Positions 1 through 6,133 of a stretch of DNA of 8,659 bases are shown piece by piece. This stretch comes from Chloroflexota bacterium (GTDB lineage Bacteria; Chloroflexota; Anaerolineae; Promineifilales; Promineifilaceae). A model generated the notes under the pieces. The model saw only the letters and a list, made by a program, of their open reading frames with translations. It had not been told where the DNA came from and made no database searches. Every line of letters starts with the position of its first letter. The first letter of the stretch is position 1. A program made the position numbers and the translations under genes. Location of the stretch: assembly GCA_024640485.1 (NCBI GenBank), contig JAHEEY010000189.1, positions 1-8,659 on the forward strand, written 5' to 3'.

Positions 1-497
1 GCCGTCCGCCGGCGGCGGATCAGGTGGGCGAAGATCCGGGCCACCATGGCCAAACTGATCGATATGGTCAGGGAAAAGATGATCTGGCTGAGCAGCCGCC
101 AGACAAGGCCGCCGCTGCCGGCGTTGTAATCGTGGGGCAGGATGGTGCCGCTGACCAGGGCGCAGACCGGGGTGTCGCCGCTGAAACAGGCGTCGGTGTT
201 GAAGGGGAGCAGTGAGTGCCAGCGCAGCTCCCGGACTACCGCCGCTTCCGGCAGGGCGGTGACCGCCTCATGGGCGTACCCTTCTTCCTCTTCCAGCGCC
301 GGGTCATACCTGCCGGCGATGTTGTAGGAGACCTGCGCCTGGGATAAGGCGAACAAGGTCCAGGCGTAGAGAAATCCCAGCAGCACCAACAGCCGCATCG
401 AGCGCACCGAACCGGCGGCAGGCTGGCGGCCCATCATCACCGAGCTCCCCGCCAGCAGCGCTGCCGGGAACATGATCATCACAGTCCAAATCCACAT
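1..497 (-). CDS. Unknown membrane protein, N-terminal 165 residues (C-terminus beyond left edge)
   Basis: This reading frame stays open from an ATG at 497-495 to the left edge, so the N-terminus is present and the C-terminus is missing. A Shine-Dalgarno AAAGGGG lies 8 nt before the ATG and decides the start. The protein begins MWIWTVMIMFPAAL. Hydrophobic segments lie at about residues 3-20, 34-53 and 131-155. Between the second and third is an acidic loop (about 56-130, with an EEEE run near 69-72) that contains two cysteines, C104 and C112, which could form a disulfide if the loop is outside the cell. An Arg-rich stretch follows the third helix at the edge. A promoter-like element lies about 20 nt upstream of the expected transcript start. 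I do not recognise the family and assign no function. That it is a real membrane protein gene is well supported by the start signal and the amphipathic layout. Confidence 0.72.
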   Translation of the reverse strand, partial: MWIWTVMIMFPAALLAGSSVMMGRQPAAGSVRSMRLLVLLGFLYAWTLFALSQAQVSYNIAGRYDPALEEEEGYAHEAVTALPEAAVVRELRWHSLLPFNTDACFSGDTPVCALVSGTILPHDYNAGSGGLVWRLLSQIIFSLTISISLAMVARIFAHLIRRRRT

Positions 498-524
498 CGT
501 TTATGCCCCTTTGGTTCGAGAGGA

Positions 525-553
525 AGCATACCATGCCCGCCGCCGGCGGTCGA
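525..553 (-). promoter_or_regulatory. Possible sigma-70-type promoter of the left-edge membrane protein
   Basis: On the minus strand, TCGACC (553-548, 4/6 to TTGACA) and TATGCT (530-525, 4/6 to TATAAT) are separated by 17 nt. TG precedes the -10 in extended form (TGG before TATGCT). The predicted start near 518 leaves a leader of about 20 nt before the ATG at 497. Both hexamers are weak, so this is a tentative call. Confidence 0.35.
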
Positions 554-590
554 GGGAAAACAGCCTCTTTCGCGGGTTTTTGGAAGGCCG

Positions 591-1382
591 CTATTCGGCG
601 CCGGTTTTCTGCAGGACGGCGACCATCCGGGTGGCTCCCGGGGACATATCCAGGGGCACGTTGAGGTCGTAACCGCCGAACCAGGCAGCCGGGCGCAGCC
701 CGCCGGCGAGCATCGCCAGCAGCTGGATTTCCTGGGGATAGAAGATCCGCTCCCGGGCGCTGTCCCGCAGGACCCGGACCTGCCCGTTTTCGGTGATGGT
801 CATCTCCACATCGGTCTGGTAGGTGCCGTTGGGCAGGTCCAGCAGCGGCGGGTTCACCGCCCAGCGGATATCGACCTCGGTGCCGCCGCCGACGCCGTGA
901 TAGCGGTATTCGCCGTAGTGGTTGAGGGAGATATCGCGGGGATGGGCCAGGTCGATGACGTAGAGGCCGCCGGGGTTGAGGTTGGCGGCGACGCAGCGGA
1001 AGTGGTCGACCAGCGCCTGGTTGTCCGATAGGCAGTCGAGGGCGTCGAACATGGCGATGACCATGTCCACCGGCTGCTCCAGCTGGAAGCGGCACATGTC
1101 GCCGACGATGAAGGCGAGATCGGCCCCTTCGGCCGCCGCCTGCTCTTGAGCGAAGGCGATCATCTCAGGGCGCAGATCGAGGCCGGTGGCCCGGATGCCC
1201 CGGCGGGCGCAGGCACGCCCGTGATATGCCGGCCCGCAGGCGGTCTCCAGCAGCGATGTCAGCGGGCGGTTGTTGAGCTGCTGGAACAGGTCGCAGAGGA
1301 AATCGACCTCGCCGCTGACATCTCGCTTCAGGGCGATGTCGTAGTAGGCGGCCATTTGATAGACCAAATTATGCTCAGCCAT
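591..1382 (-). CDS. Class I SAM-dependent methyltransferase
   Basis: A 263-residue Rossmann-fold methyltransferase, presumed cytoplasmic. Motif I is LLETACGPAYHG at residues 44-55, a variant of the glycine-rich E/D-x-G-x-G-x-G loop in which the third glycine is replaced around P51-A52. The ribose-binding acidic residue is D69 in GLDLRPEM. An acidic residue typical of adenine contact is D95 in VGDM. The strand-4 motif is DMVIAMFDALDCLS (106-119), and LNPGGLYVIDL at 135-145 matches the family 'LxPGG' turn. The C-terminal half is beta-rich, as in small-molecule methyltransferases of the Methyltransf_25/11 type. The ATG at 1382 is preceded by AAGGAG with 7-nt spacing. The gene is divergent from the second methyltransferase at 1743, and the two are not closely similar. 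The methyl acceptor cannot be told from the sequence. Confidence 0.88.
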   Translation of the reverse strand: MAEHNLVYQMAAYYDIALKRDVSGEVDFLCDLFQQLNNRPLTSLLETACGPAYHGRACARRGIRATGLDLRPEMIAFAQEQAAAEGADLAFIVGDMCRFQLEQPVDMVIAMFDALDCLSDNQALVDHFRCVAANLNPGGLYVIDLAHPRDISLNHYGEYRYHGVGGGTEVDIRWAVNPPLLDLPNGTYQTDVEMTITENGQVRVLRDSARERIFYPQEIQLLAMLAGGLRPAAWFGGYDLNVPLDMSPGATRMVAVLQKTGAE

Positions 1383-1668
1383 CTATATGCTCCTTCTCAG
1401 GAATTTTGTGATGTTGGTTGGGACGGACAGCTGAGCTGGCGGCAGCGGCGGCAGGTCTGGGACAAGGGCAGCGGCAGGCTGGAAGCAGACCCTGCCCACA
1501 GCTTATCGGCCAGGCTGGATGCCAGAAAGCGTCCGTCGATAATGTCGAAGGGGGGCGCCGATGGGTTGGCCATCAACGCCCCGTATGGGCCGGAATCATA
1601 GCCCCATTTAGCTTGAATGCAAGGAACTGCCCAGGCGGGTTCTTGGAGCGCCCGGCTGCCGGGAAACA
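1383..1668. other. Divergent intergenic region without a convincing gene
   Basis: This stretch separates the two divergent methyltransferases. It holds the Shine-Dalgarno of the minus-strand gene (about 1390-1395), and no clear promoter hexamers for that gene stand out. A minus-strand open frame crosses it, and part of its translation around 1500-1610 looks protein-like (GPYGALMANPSAPPFDI). However, it has no good start signal, and its upstream half overlaps the leader of the plus-strand gene. It may be a decayed gene end or chance. Confidence 0.4.
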
Positions 1669-1696
1669 TCGACTTCCAGGAGGTTGGGGGTACAAT
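1669..1696 (+). promoter_or_regulatory. Candidate promoter of the UGA-containing methyltransferase
   Basis: TCGACT (1669-1674, 4/6 to TTGACA) and TACAAT (1691-1696, 5/6 to TATAAT) are 16 nt apart. Transcription would begin near 1703 and give a leader of about 40 nt before the ATG at 1743. The position is right and the -10 is good, but the -35 is weak. Confidence 0.4.
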
Positions 1697-1705
1697 CCTG
1701 GACAG

Positions 1706-1724
1706 GCCGCCCTGCCCGGGCGGC
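1706..1724 (+). promoter_or_regulatory. GC hairpin in the leader of the methyltransferase gene
   Basis: GCCGCCC (1706-1712) and GGGCGGC (1718-1724) form a perfect 7-bp, all G/C stem around a TGCCC loop. It lies between the predicted transcription start and the Shine-Dalgarno GAGGG. No T-run follows on either strand, so it does not look like an intrinsic terminator. It may affect transcript stability or translation, or may simply reflect high GC. Confidence 0.35.
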
Positions 1725-1742
1725 AAGCACTGTGAGGGAACG

Positions 1743-2483
1743 ATGGACAGAGCCAGAGCGGAACATCTGAGAGCGGGCACCCATGAAGCGTACAGCGGCG
1801 TGGCAGAAGCGCCGATGGGCGAGCACCCTTTTCCCGTGGGTCGGGCATTCGCTCAAAGCGTGGGCTATCCGGCGGAGCTGCTGGACAGCCTGCCGGACGG
1901 TGCCGTGGCGGCGTTCGCCGGGGTCTCCAACGTCGCCTTGACGGCTCAATTTGATGAAGGGGAAACGGTGCTGGACCTGGGCTGCGGTGCCGGGCTGGAC
2001 AGTCTCATCGCCGCCAACCGGTTGGGGGAGCGGGGCCGTCTGCTGGGGATCGACTACAGCCAGGCGATGCTGCGCCGGGCGGAACGGTCGGCGGCGGCGG
2101 CAGGCTGCCGGAACGCCTGGTTCCAACTGGGAGACGCCGAACGGCTGCCGCTGGGCAGGGGCACCATTGACACGGCCATGATCAACGGTATCTTCAATTT
2201 GAACCCGTACCGGGAGGCGATCTTCGCCGAGCTGGCCCGGGTGATGCGTCCGGGGGGAAAGCTGTTCGCCGCCGAGCTGATATTGAAGGAGCCGCTGCCG
2301 CCGGAAACGGGTAACAGCGACATTGGCTGGTTCACTTGAATCGCCGGCGCCAGGGAAAGCGGCGCTTTCCAACAAGAGTTTCTGCAGGCCGGCTTTGGGA
2401 CGGTTGAGATTGTGCGCACCATGCGCAACGGGCGCACCAAGCACGGCGGGGTGCTGGCGGTGGAGCTGATCGCCGTCCGCTGA
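1743..2483 (+). CDS. ArsM-like SAM methyltransferase, predicted selenoprotein (UGA = Sec199)
   Basis: A 246-residue class I methyltransferase if UGA 2337-2339 is read as selenocysteine; ordinary translation stops after 198 residues. The N-terminal segment (EHLRAGTHEAYSGVAE, then HPFPVGRAFAQSVGYPAELL) and PDGAVAAFAGVSN (51-63) match the arsenite-methyltransferase-like superfamily. Motif I is VLDLGCGAGLD (76-86), the ribose-binding acid is D104 in GIDYS, GDAERLPL (130-137) follows, and VMRPGGKLFAAEL (167-179) is the family PGG strand. Residues 195-203 read G-W-F-T-U-I-A-G-A, so the UGA sits on the conserved Cys of the C-[IV]-[AG]-G-A motif. In-frame sequence after it continues plausibly (FLQAGFGTVEIV, RTKHGG) to a TGA at 2481. 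The ATG at 1743 follows GAGGG. An upstream ATG at 1617 in the same frame lacks a ribosome site and adds non-homologous residues. The two earlier ArsM cysteine positions are V61 (GVSN for GCGN) and G149 (NGIFNL for NCVINL), so arsenite may not be the substrate. The alternative reading is a point nonsense mutation. Confidence 0.82.
2354..2370 (+). promoter_or_regulatory. Candidate bacterial SECIS element inside the methyltransferase gene
   Basis: GGAAAGC (2354-2360) and GCTTTCC (2364-2370) pair perfectly over 7 bp around the loop GGC. The stem begins 14 nt and the loop 21 nt after the UGA at 2337-2339. Bacterial SECIS hairpins bound by SelB lie just 3' of the UGA within the coding region, and usually have a short apical loop with G in the first two positions; this one does. 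A competing fold pairs GCGCC (2347-2351) with GGCGC (2361-2365). The stem is also translated, so some pairing could be coincidental in GC-rich DNA. Confidence 0.6.
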
Positions 2484-2708
2484 ACCCTAGTTTCCGCCCA
2501 TCGATACACTATTGACATCGACCCCTGATCTGTGCGAAGATTTAGTTAGTGTAGGCAGCACGGGAGCCGCCGGCACCAGTTTAATCATCGAAATCAACCC
2601 GCCACCGCAGGCCCCCACCGCTGCCCAATCATGGTTGGCTGGCTGGCCTATGTTGCTCGCCGGAATCGCCGGCAGGCGCGGCCGGCTCATGGCAAAGGAG
2701 TCGGATCT
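2484..2708 (+). other. Intergenic spacer before the small membrane protein
   Basis: No gene is evident here. A perfect -35-like TTGACA occurs at 2512-2517, but no good -10 lies at 16-19 nt; the best is GAAGAT at 2536-2541 (3/6). The Shine-Dalgarno AAAGGAG of the next gene is at 2694-2700. There is no intrinsic terminator after the methyltransferase stop, so read-through into the next gene is possible. Confidence 0.4.
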
Positions 2709-3104
2709 ATGTTTACCTTTAATCTTTCCAGTGGGGATTTCCAGGTTATCTTCCAATATTGGCAGCCGTCGATGCTGACCGGAACCATCGCCTATCTGCT
2801 GCTGGCAATCCTGATCTTCGCTGGCGGCTGGCGGATGGCAAAGGATATCACCAAGCGGAACCGGCGGGAGATGGTCGAGGCGGTGATGGTGGCGATGGTG
2901 CTGGCCCCCGGGCTGTATGTGGAGGGGGGGCAGTGGTTCTTGACGGTACCGGGGCCGCTGCATCTGCTGCAGCACCTCCATCTGGCTTTTGCCGGCATCC
3001 CCTCGCTGCTGCCTATCGCCCTGGTTTGGGTGATGGTCCTCTACGTGCTGCACAACAATAACCTGGGCGGCCCGGTGCCGGCCCGGGACTCTATCCGCGG
3101 CTGA
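2709..3104 (+). CDS. Small three-helix membrane protein of unknown function
   Basis: A 131-residue protein starting at the ATG of MFTFNLSSGD. AAAGGAG 8 nt upstream fixes this start over an in-frame ATG at 2631, which has no ribosome site. Hydrophobic segments lie at about residues 22-41 (MLTGTIAYLLLAILIFAGGW), 57-71 and 96-115. A basic cytoplasmic-type loop (RMAKDITKRNRRE, 42-54) follows the first, suggesting N-out topology by the positive-inside rule. PGPLHLLQHLHLAFAG (81-96) holds three histidines, H85, H89 and H91, between helices 2 and 3; whether they bind anything is unknown. The gene lies 225 bp after the methyltransferase and ends just before strong hairpins. I do not recognise the family. 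Confidence 0.75.
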   Translation: MFTFNLSSGDFQVIFQYWQPSMLTGTIAYLLLAILIFAGGWRMAKDITKRNRREMVEAVMVAMVLAPGLYVEGGQWFLTVPGPLHLLQHLHLAFAGIPSLLPIALVWVMVLYVLHNNNLGGPVPARDSIRG

Positions 3105-3123
3105 GCTCACCAGCCCCGGACAA

Positions 3124-3141
3124 CCGCTGACCGCTCAGCGG
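3124..3141 (+). repeat. Short inverted repeat after the small membrane protein gene
   Basis: CCGCTGA (3124-3130) and TCAGCGG (3135-3141) form a 7-bp stem with loop CCGC. The hairpin begins about 20 nt after the stop codon and is followed by an A-rich stretch rather than a T-run. It may assist the stronger terminator just downstream or protect the mRNA 3' end. Confidence 0.5.
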
Positions 3142-3154
3142 ATAATGAAAATCA

Positions 3155-3191
3155 AAACAGCCTGCCGGCAGTCGCTGCCGGCAGGCTGTTT
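3155..3191. terminator. Strong bidirectional intrinsic terminator
   Basis: Arms 3155-3171 (AAACAGCCTGCCGGCAG) and 3175-3191 pair perfectly over 17 bp around a TCG loop. On the plus strand the stem ends CTGTTTCTT. On the minus strand it ends CTGTTTTGATTTTC, which is T-rich. It lies between two convergent genes, the small membrane protein (ends 3104) and the permease (ends 3236), and so should stop transcripts from both sides. Confidence 0.92.
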
Positions 3192-3235
3192 CTTGTGGTA
3201 GATATCGATCGGCTGGCTGGTCGGGCTGAAGTAAC

Positions 3236-5017
3236 CTACAAGGGCCAGATGAGCGGCAGGAAAACCATCGAGATCAGAAATAGGAAAATGGTCAGGAGAA
3301 TGCCCACCCGGGTATAGTCGAAAAACTTATAGCCCCCAGGGCCAAAGACCAGCACGTTCGCTTTATGGCCTACCGGGGTAACGAAGCTGGTGGAGGCTCC
3401 AATGACCGCGGCCATGACAAAGGTCAGGATATTGGCGTCGATACCCAACGCCGTATCCACCGCGATTGGGACCATTAAGACGATGGCGGCCGCGTTGGAC
3501 ATCGGCTGGGTGATCAGGGCCGAGAGCAGATAGATGCCGCCCAGCAAAGCCGTTGGGCCCAGATCGCCGATGGTTCCCAGCAGCAGACTGGAAAGGAACT
3601 CGGCGGTGCCGGTGTTCTCCATCGCCATCCCCAGGGTCAGCATACCGCCGACCAGGAAGACGGTGCGCCAGTCAATGCTTTCATAGGCGTCGTCCATGGT
3701 GAGGCAGCCTGTCAGCACCATCAAGACCGAGCCGATCACCATGCTGGTGGCAATGCCCAGGTCGGAGAAGATCGCCAGGGCGATCACCAATAACATGATC
3801 CCGGCCGCCAATGGGGCTTTGTTGTCGTGGTTGCGTCTCTCGAAATCGACATGCTGCAGGACCAGGAAATCATTCCCTTCATTCAGCGCCTCGACCCGCC
3901 CGGGTGGTCCCTGAAGCAGGAGCGCGTCCCCGAAATGGAGCGGGATATCGCGCAGCCGCTCGGTGATCACATCGCCATGCCGCCACATCGCCAGGACCGT
4001 GAAGCCAAAGCGGTCTCGAAATCTGACTTCCTTCAATGTCTGACCATCTATATTGGAGCGGGGGGAAAGGGTGGCTTCAAAAATATAGGAGTCCTCGGTA
4101 TCCAGGTCGGCCAGGCTGACGTCGGTATCACGCTGGATGCTGAGTTTTAAAGCTTCCTGGGCGGTCATCAGGTTTTGAGCCGACCCTTCCACGATGAGTT
4201 GGTCATTCGGTTCGATGATCAAGCCGCGGTGCAGCCTGGTGATTAGATTTCCGTCTCGATGGATGGACAGGACGTTGAGGTCGAATGATTCACCCAGCTT
4301 AGATTCATGCAGATTTTTGCCGACCAATGAGCTTTGAGGGCTTACCTGCACTTCGCCGATATAAGCGCGCAGCTGCCTGGCAACCTGGGAGTCAGAAGCG
4401 GTTTCGCGGACCGGCAGCAGGTGACGGCCGATCAGCACCATATAGACGATCCCGGCCAAGAGGGCAATGATCCCCATCGGGGTGATGTCGAAGAAGCCAA
4501 AGCTGGGGAGCCCCCGTTCAACCAAGATGCCCTGGGCTAAAATGTTGGCCGGGGTGCCGATCAGGGTCATGCTGCCGCCCAGCAGTGAGGAAAAAGCCAG
4601 CGGAATCAGCAGCTTGGAAGCCGGAATCTTGGTCTTGTTCGAAATCCCGATCACAGCCGGCATCAATACGGCTACTGCCCCAACATTATTCATGAAGGCC
4701 GAAATGACGCCGCAGACCAGCATGATCACGGCGATAAGCCGGCCCTCGCCGCTGCCCGACAGCCGTAAAATGAACGACCCCAGTTTGTCGGCCACGCCGG
4801 TTTTGAAGAGTCCCCCGGAAACAATATAGACGGCCCAGATCGTGATTACCGCCGGATTGGCGAAGCCAGAAAAGACATCTTCCTTTGGGACCAGGCCGCT
4901 GATCGCGGCTGCCAGAAGAACGATTAAGGCGATTAGATCGACGCGCAGCCGTTCCGTGGCGAACAGGAACAGGGCCATGCCGATGATGCCGAGGGTCAGT
5001 GCAATCTCAAAGGTCAT
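3236..5017 (-). CDS. SLC13/DASS-type permease with two RCK_C (TrkA-C) domains
   Basis: A 593-residue inner-membrane transporter of the divalent anion:sodium symporter (SLC13, ArsB/NhaD-like) group. It has an N-terminal transmembrane half (about residues 1-202), a cytoplasmic insert of two RCK_C regulatory domains (about 220-290 and 310-390) and a C-terminal transmembrane half (about 400-593). Substrate-site repeats are visible in both halves: FMNNVGAVAVLMP (108-120) with IGTPANI (153-159), and TQPMSNAAA (503-511) with TPVGHKAN (547-554). This tandem RCK_C insert is typical of bacterial SLC13 family permeases often annotated as sulfate or dicarboxylate transporters; the sequence does not decide the substrate. 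The domain order and length are normal for the family, with no sign of truncation. The ATG at 5017 is preceded by AAGGA with 7-nt spacing, and a good promoter lies 43-72 bp upstream. The gene stands alone, convergent with the small membrane protein. Confidence 0.93.
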   Translation of the reverse strand: MTFEIALTLGIIGMALFLFATERLRVDLIALIVLLAAAISGLVPKEDVFSGFANPAVITIWAVYIVSGGLFKTGVADKLGSFILRLSGSGEGRLIAVIMLVCGVISAFMNNVGAVAVLMPAVIGISNKTKIPASKLLIPLAFSSLLGGSMTLIGTPANILAQGILVERGLPSFGFFDITPMGIIALLAGIVYMVLIGRHLLPVRETASDSQVARQLRAYIGEVQVSPQSSLVGKNLHESKLGESFDLNVLSIHRDGNLITRLHRGLIIEPNDQLIVEGSAQNLMTAQEALKLSIQRDTDVSLADLDTEDSYIFEATLSPRSNIDGQTLKEVRFRDRFGFTVLAMWRHGDVITERLRDIPLHFGDALLLQGPPGRVEALNEGNDFLVLQHVDFERRNHDNKAPLAAGIMLLVIALAIFSDLGIATSMVIGSVLMVLTGCLTMDDAYESIDWRTVFLVGGMLTLGMAMENTGTAEFLSSLLLGTIGDLGPTALLGGIYLLSALITQPMSNAAAIVLMVPIAVDTALGIDANILTFVMAAVIGASTSFVTPVGHKANVLVFGPGGYKFFDYTRVGILLTIFLFLISMVFLPLIWPL

Positions 5018-5059
5018 CGCATATCCTTTTACGAATGATGTTGATAGGCCTCGAGACCC

Positions 5060-5089
5060 ATTATAATAGGGAGTCCTGGGAACTGTGAA
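5060..5089 (-). promoter_or_regulatory. Promoter of the SLC13-type permease
   Basis: On the minus strand, TTCACA (5089-5084, 5/6 to TTGACA) and a perfect TATAAT (5065-5060) are 18 nt apart. The start near 5053 gives a leader of about 36 nt to the ATG at 5017. This is the strongest promoter match in the window. Confidence 0.68.
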
Positions 5090-5219
5090 GCAAAATGGGT
5101 AAATTAGGTGTTTTTCTCATGTGCAGCGGGCTCTGGCGGCGGCCAGGGCAGCCATCGGGGCGGCCTGAAATGGGGCCGGCAGGGGGATGACGGGAATGGG
5201 ATCGGGGGAATAAAAGAGC

Positions 5220-5289
5220 GGCCGGCATGAATGAAGAACGGCCGGCATGAATGAAGAACGGCCGGCATGAATGCCGGCCGCTACATGGG
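5220..5289 (+). repeat. REP-like array: two 20-nt units plus a terminal palindrome and tail
   Basis: The unit GGCCGGCATGAATGAAGAAC occurs at 5220-5239 and 5240-5259. The third copy turns into a palindrome, CGGCCGGCAT (5259-5268), GA, ATGCCGGCCG (5271-5280), followed by CTACATGGG (5281-5289). The same arrangement, in the same orientation, recurs at 6318-6367 on the far side of the receiver gene. The palindrome-plus-tail form resembles REP/MITE-like extragenic elements. Short open frames across it are products of the repeat and not genes. Confidence 0.85.
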
Positions 5290-5328
5290 CGGTGGTGTGG
5301 TGGGAAGGGCGGATGGGCCGGCGGGGGA

Positions 5329-5359
5329 GGAAGAACGGCCAGCCTCTGTGCCGGCCGCT
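5329..5359 (+). repeat. Degenerate third copy of the GGCCGGC palindrome
   Basis: GGAAGAACGGCC (5329-5340) and GCCGGCCGCT (5350-5359) match the junction and right arm of the repeat at 5220-5289. The centre (AGCCTCTGT) has diverged, so that only CGGCC and GGCCG still pair. It probably represents an older or decaying copy. Confidence 0.55.
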
Positions 5360-5411
5360 GCGCGCGCGTGAGCGGGTGCGTTCTGGCATTCACCAACCGG
5401 CACCAGGGAGC

Positions 5412-6044
5412 TCACATCAGGCTGGTGCGCTCGAGGACGTCGAGGACCAGGTGTGTCAGGTCGTCCGGCCGGCTGCAGATGCCGAAAGCACCGGCCGGGG
5501 TAGGCAGCGATCGGTCCACGGAGCCGATGTAGAAGATGAGCGGCGCCGGCTGGTTTTGGGCGCGCAGTTGGCCCAGCAGCCGCAGGCCGGCATCGAACCC
5601 TTCAGCACGGACCATGTCGGAAACCACCAGCTGATAGGGGTAATTCTCCATCAGCGCCAAGGCGCCGTCGGTGGAGCGGGCCACGTCGACGCCGATGCTC
5701 AAGGATTTGAAAATCATCCGTTCGTAGTAATTGTTGGCGGGGTTGTCGTCGACCCAAAGCAGTTTGGCCGGGCCCAATGCCGGCGCGACCAGCCGGATGC
5801 GGCGTAAAACGGGGGACTGGTCAAAGAAGCGGACGGCTTCTTCATAGATTTCAGGTTCCGGGATGATCTCGGTCAGCAGGGCGACCTCGCCAGCCGCTTC
5901 AGGTGAGGGGACCACTGCCTTCTTGATGAAGCCGAGCAGCTGCTTGCCGCTTTGTTCAAGGGCCAGGTCCAGCCCTTTGTCTAATACCATCGACGCCAGG
6001 AAACTTCCGGCAGTGACCATCAGGGTGCTGTCAATTTGGATCAA
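5412..6044 (-). CDS. Response-regulator receiver (REC) protein with unusual N-terminal extension
   Basis: A 210-residue protein with a C-terminal REC domain (about 94-207) and no recognisable output domain. The acidic pocket is D99-D100 in LLWVDDN and the predicted phospho-acceptor is D143 in VVSDMVR. The conserved Ser/Thr is likely S175 in FYIGS. The conserved Lys before Pro is replaced, most likely by R192 in CSRP, so signalling may differ from canonical regulators. The N-terminal 90 residues are predicted helical, with a mildly hydrophobic start (TLMVTAGSFLASMVLDKGLDLALEQSGKQ has to be read in two parts: residues 7-20 and 21-35), and have no known domain that I recognise. Similar REC domains (WVDDNPxNN...ERxxxxxLGI) occur in Chloroflexota as stand-alone or effector-associated modules. 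The start is TTG at 6044, with GGAG 8 nt upstream; no better ATG exists nearby. No histidine kinase is adjacent. Confidence 0.85.
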   Translation of the reverse strand: MIQIDSTLMVTAGSFLASMVLDKGLDLALEQSGKQLLGFIKKAVVPSPEAAGEVALLTEIIPEPEIYEEAVRFFDQSPVLRRIRLVAPALGPAKLLWVDDNPANNYYERMIFKSLSIGVDVARSTDGALALMENYPYQLVVSDMVRAEGFDAGLRLLGQLRAQNQPAPLIFYIGSVDRSLPTPAGAFGICSRPDDLTHLVLDVLERTSLM

Positions 6045-6099
6045 TAGTCGCGCTCCGTTGTTCGCGGCTGTTCAGCCAGCCGGGGTGTTGTTAGCCGGT

Positions 6100-6129
6100 A
6101 TTTTAGCCGTCTGTGGATGGCATCGTCAA
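6100..6129 (-). promoter_or_regulatory. Promoter of the receiver-protein gene
   Basis: On the minus strand, TTGACG (6129-6124, 5/6) and TAAAAT (6105-6100, 5/6) are 18 nt apart. Transcription would begin near 6093, about 48 nt before the TTG start at 6044. A palindrome sits directly upstream of the -35. Confidence 0.58.
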
Positions 6130-6133
6130 ACGG

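Noticed and set aside
304..1095. Long minus-strand open frame overlapping the first methyltransferase
   Set aside because: It is an Arg/Pro/Gly-rich out-of-frame shadow of the methyltransferase and has no start signal.
1617..1742. Upstream in-frame ATG at 1617 as start of the UGA-containing methyltransferase
   Set aside because: It has no ribosome site, the added 42 residues do not look like the family, and the predicted promoter lies downstream of it. The ATG at 1743 has GAGGG and starts where the family N-terminus starts.
1608..2444. Minus-strand 278-codon frame opposite the second methyltransferase
   Set aside because: It is the antisense of a well-supported methyltransferase with SAM motifs. 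Long antisense frames are expected at this GC content.
2337..2483. Methyltransferase as a pseudogene broken by a nonsense mutation
   Set aside because: The sequence shows no other lesion, the stop is UGA exactly at a conserved Cys position, and a SECIS-like hairpin follows. It remains the main alternative and would become preferred if the genome lacks Sec genes.
5220..5289. CRISPR array
   Set aside because: The units are 20 nt with no unique spacers between them, they end in a palindrome, and there are no cas genes. It is a REP-like tandem repeat.
5061..5407. Small open frames across the repeat cluster (for example the HECRPL and NAGRY peptides)
   Set aside because: They are translations of the GGCCGGC repeat, without ribosome sites and with low-complexity composition.
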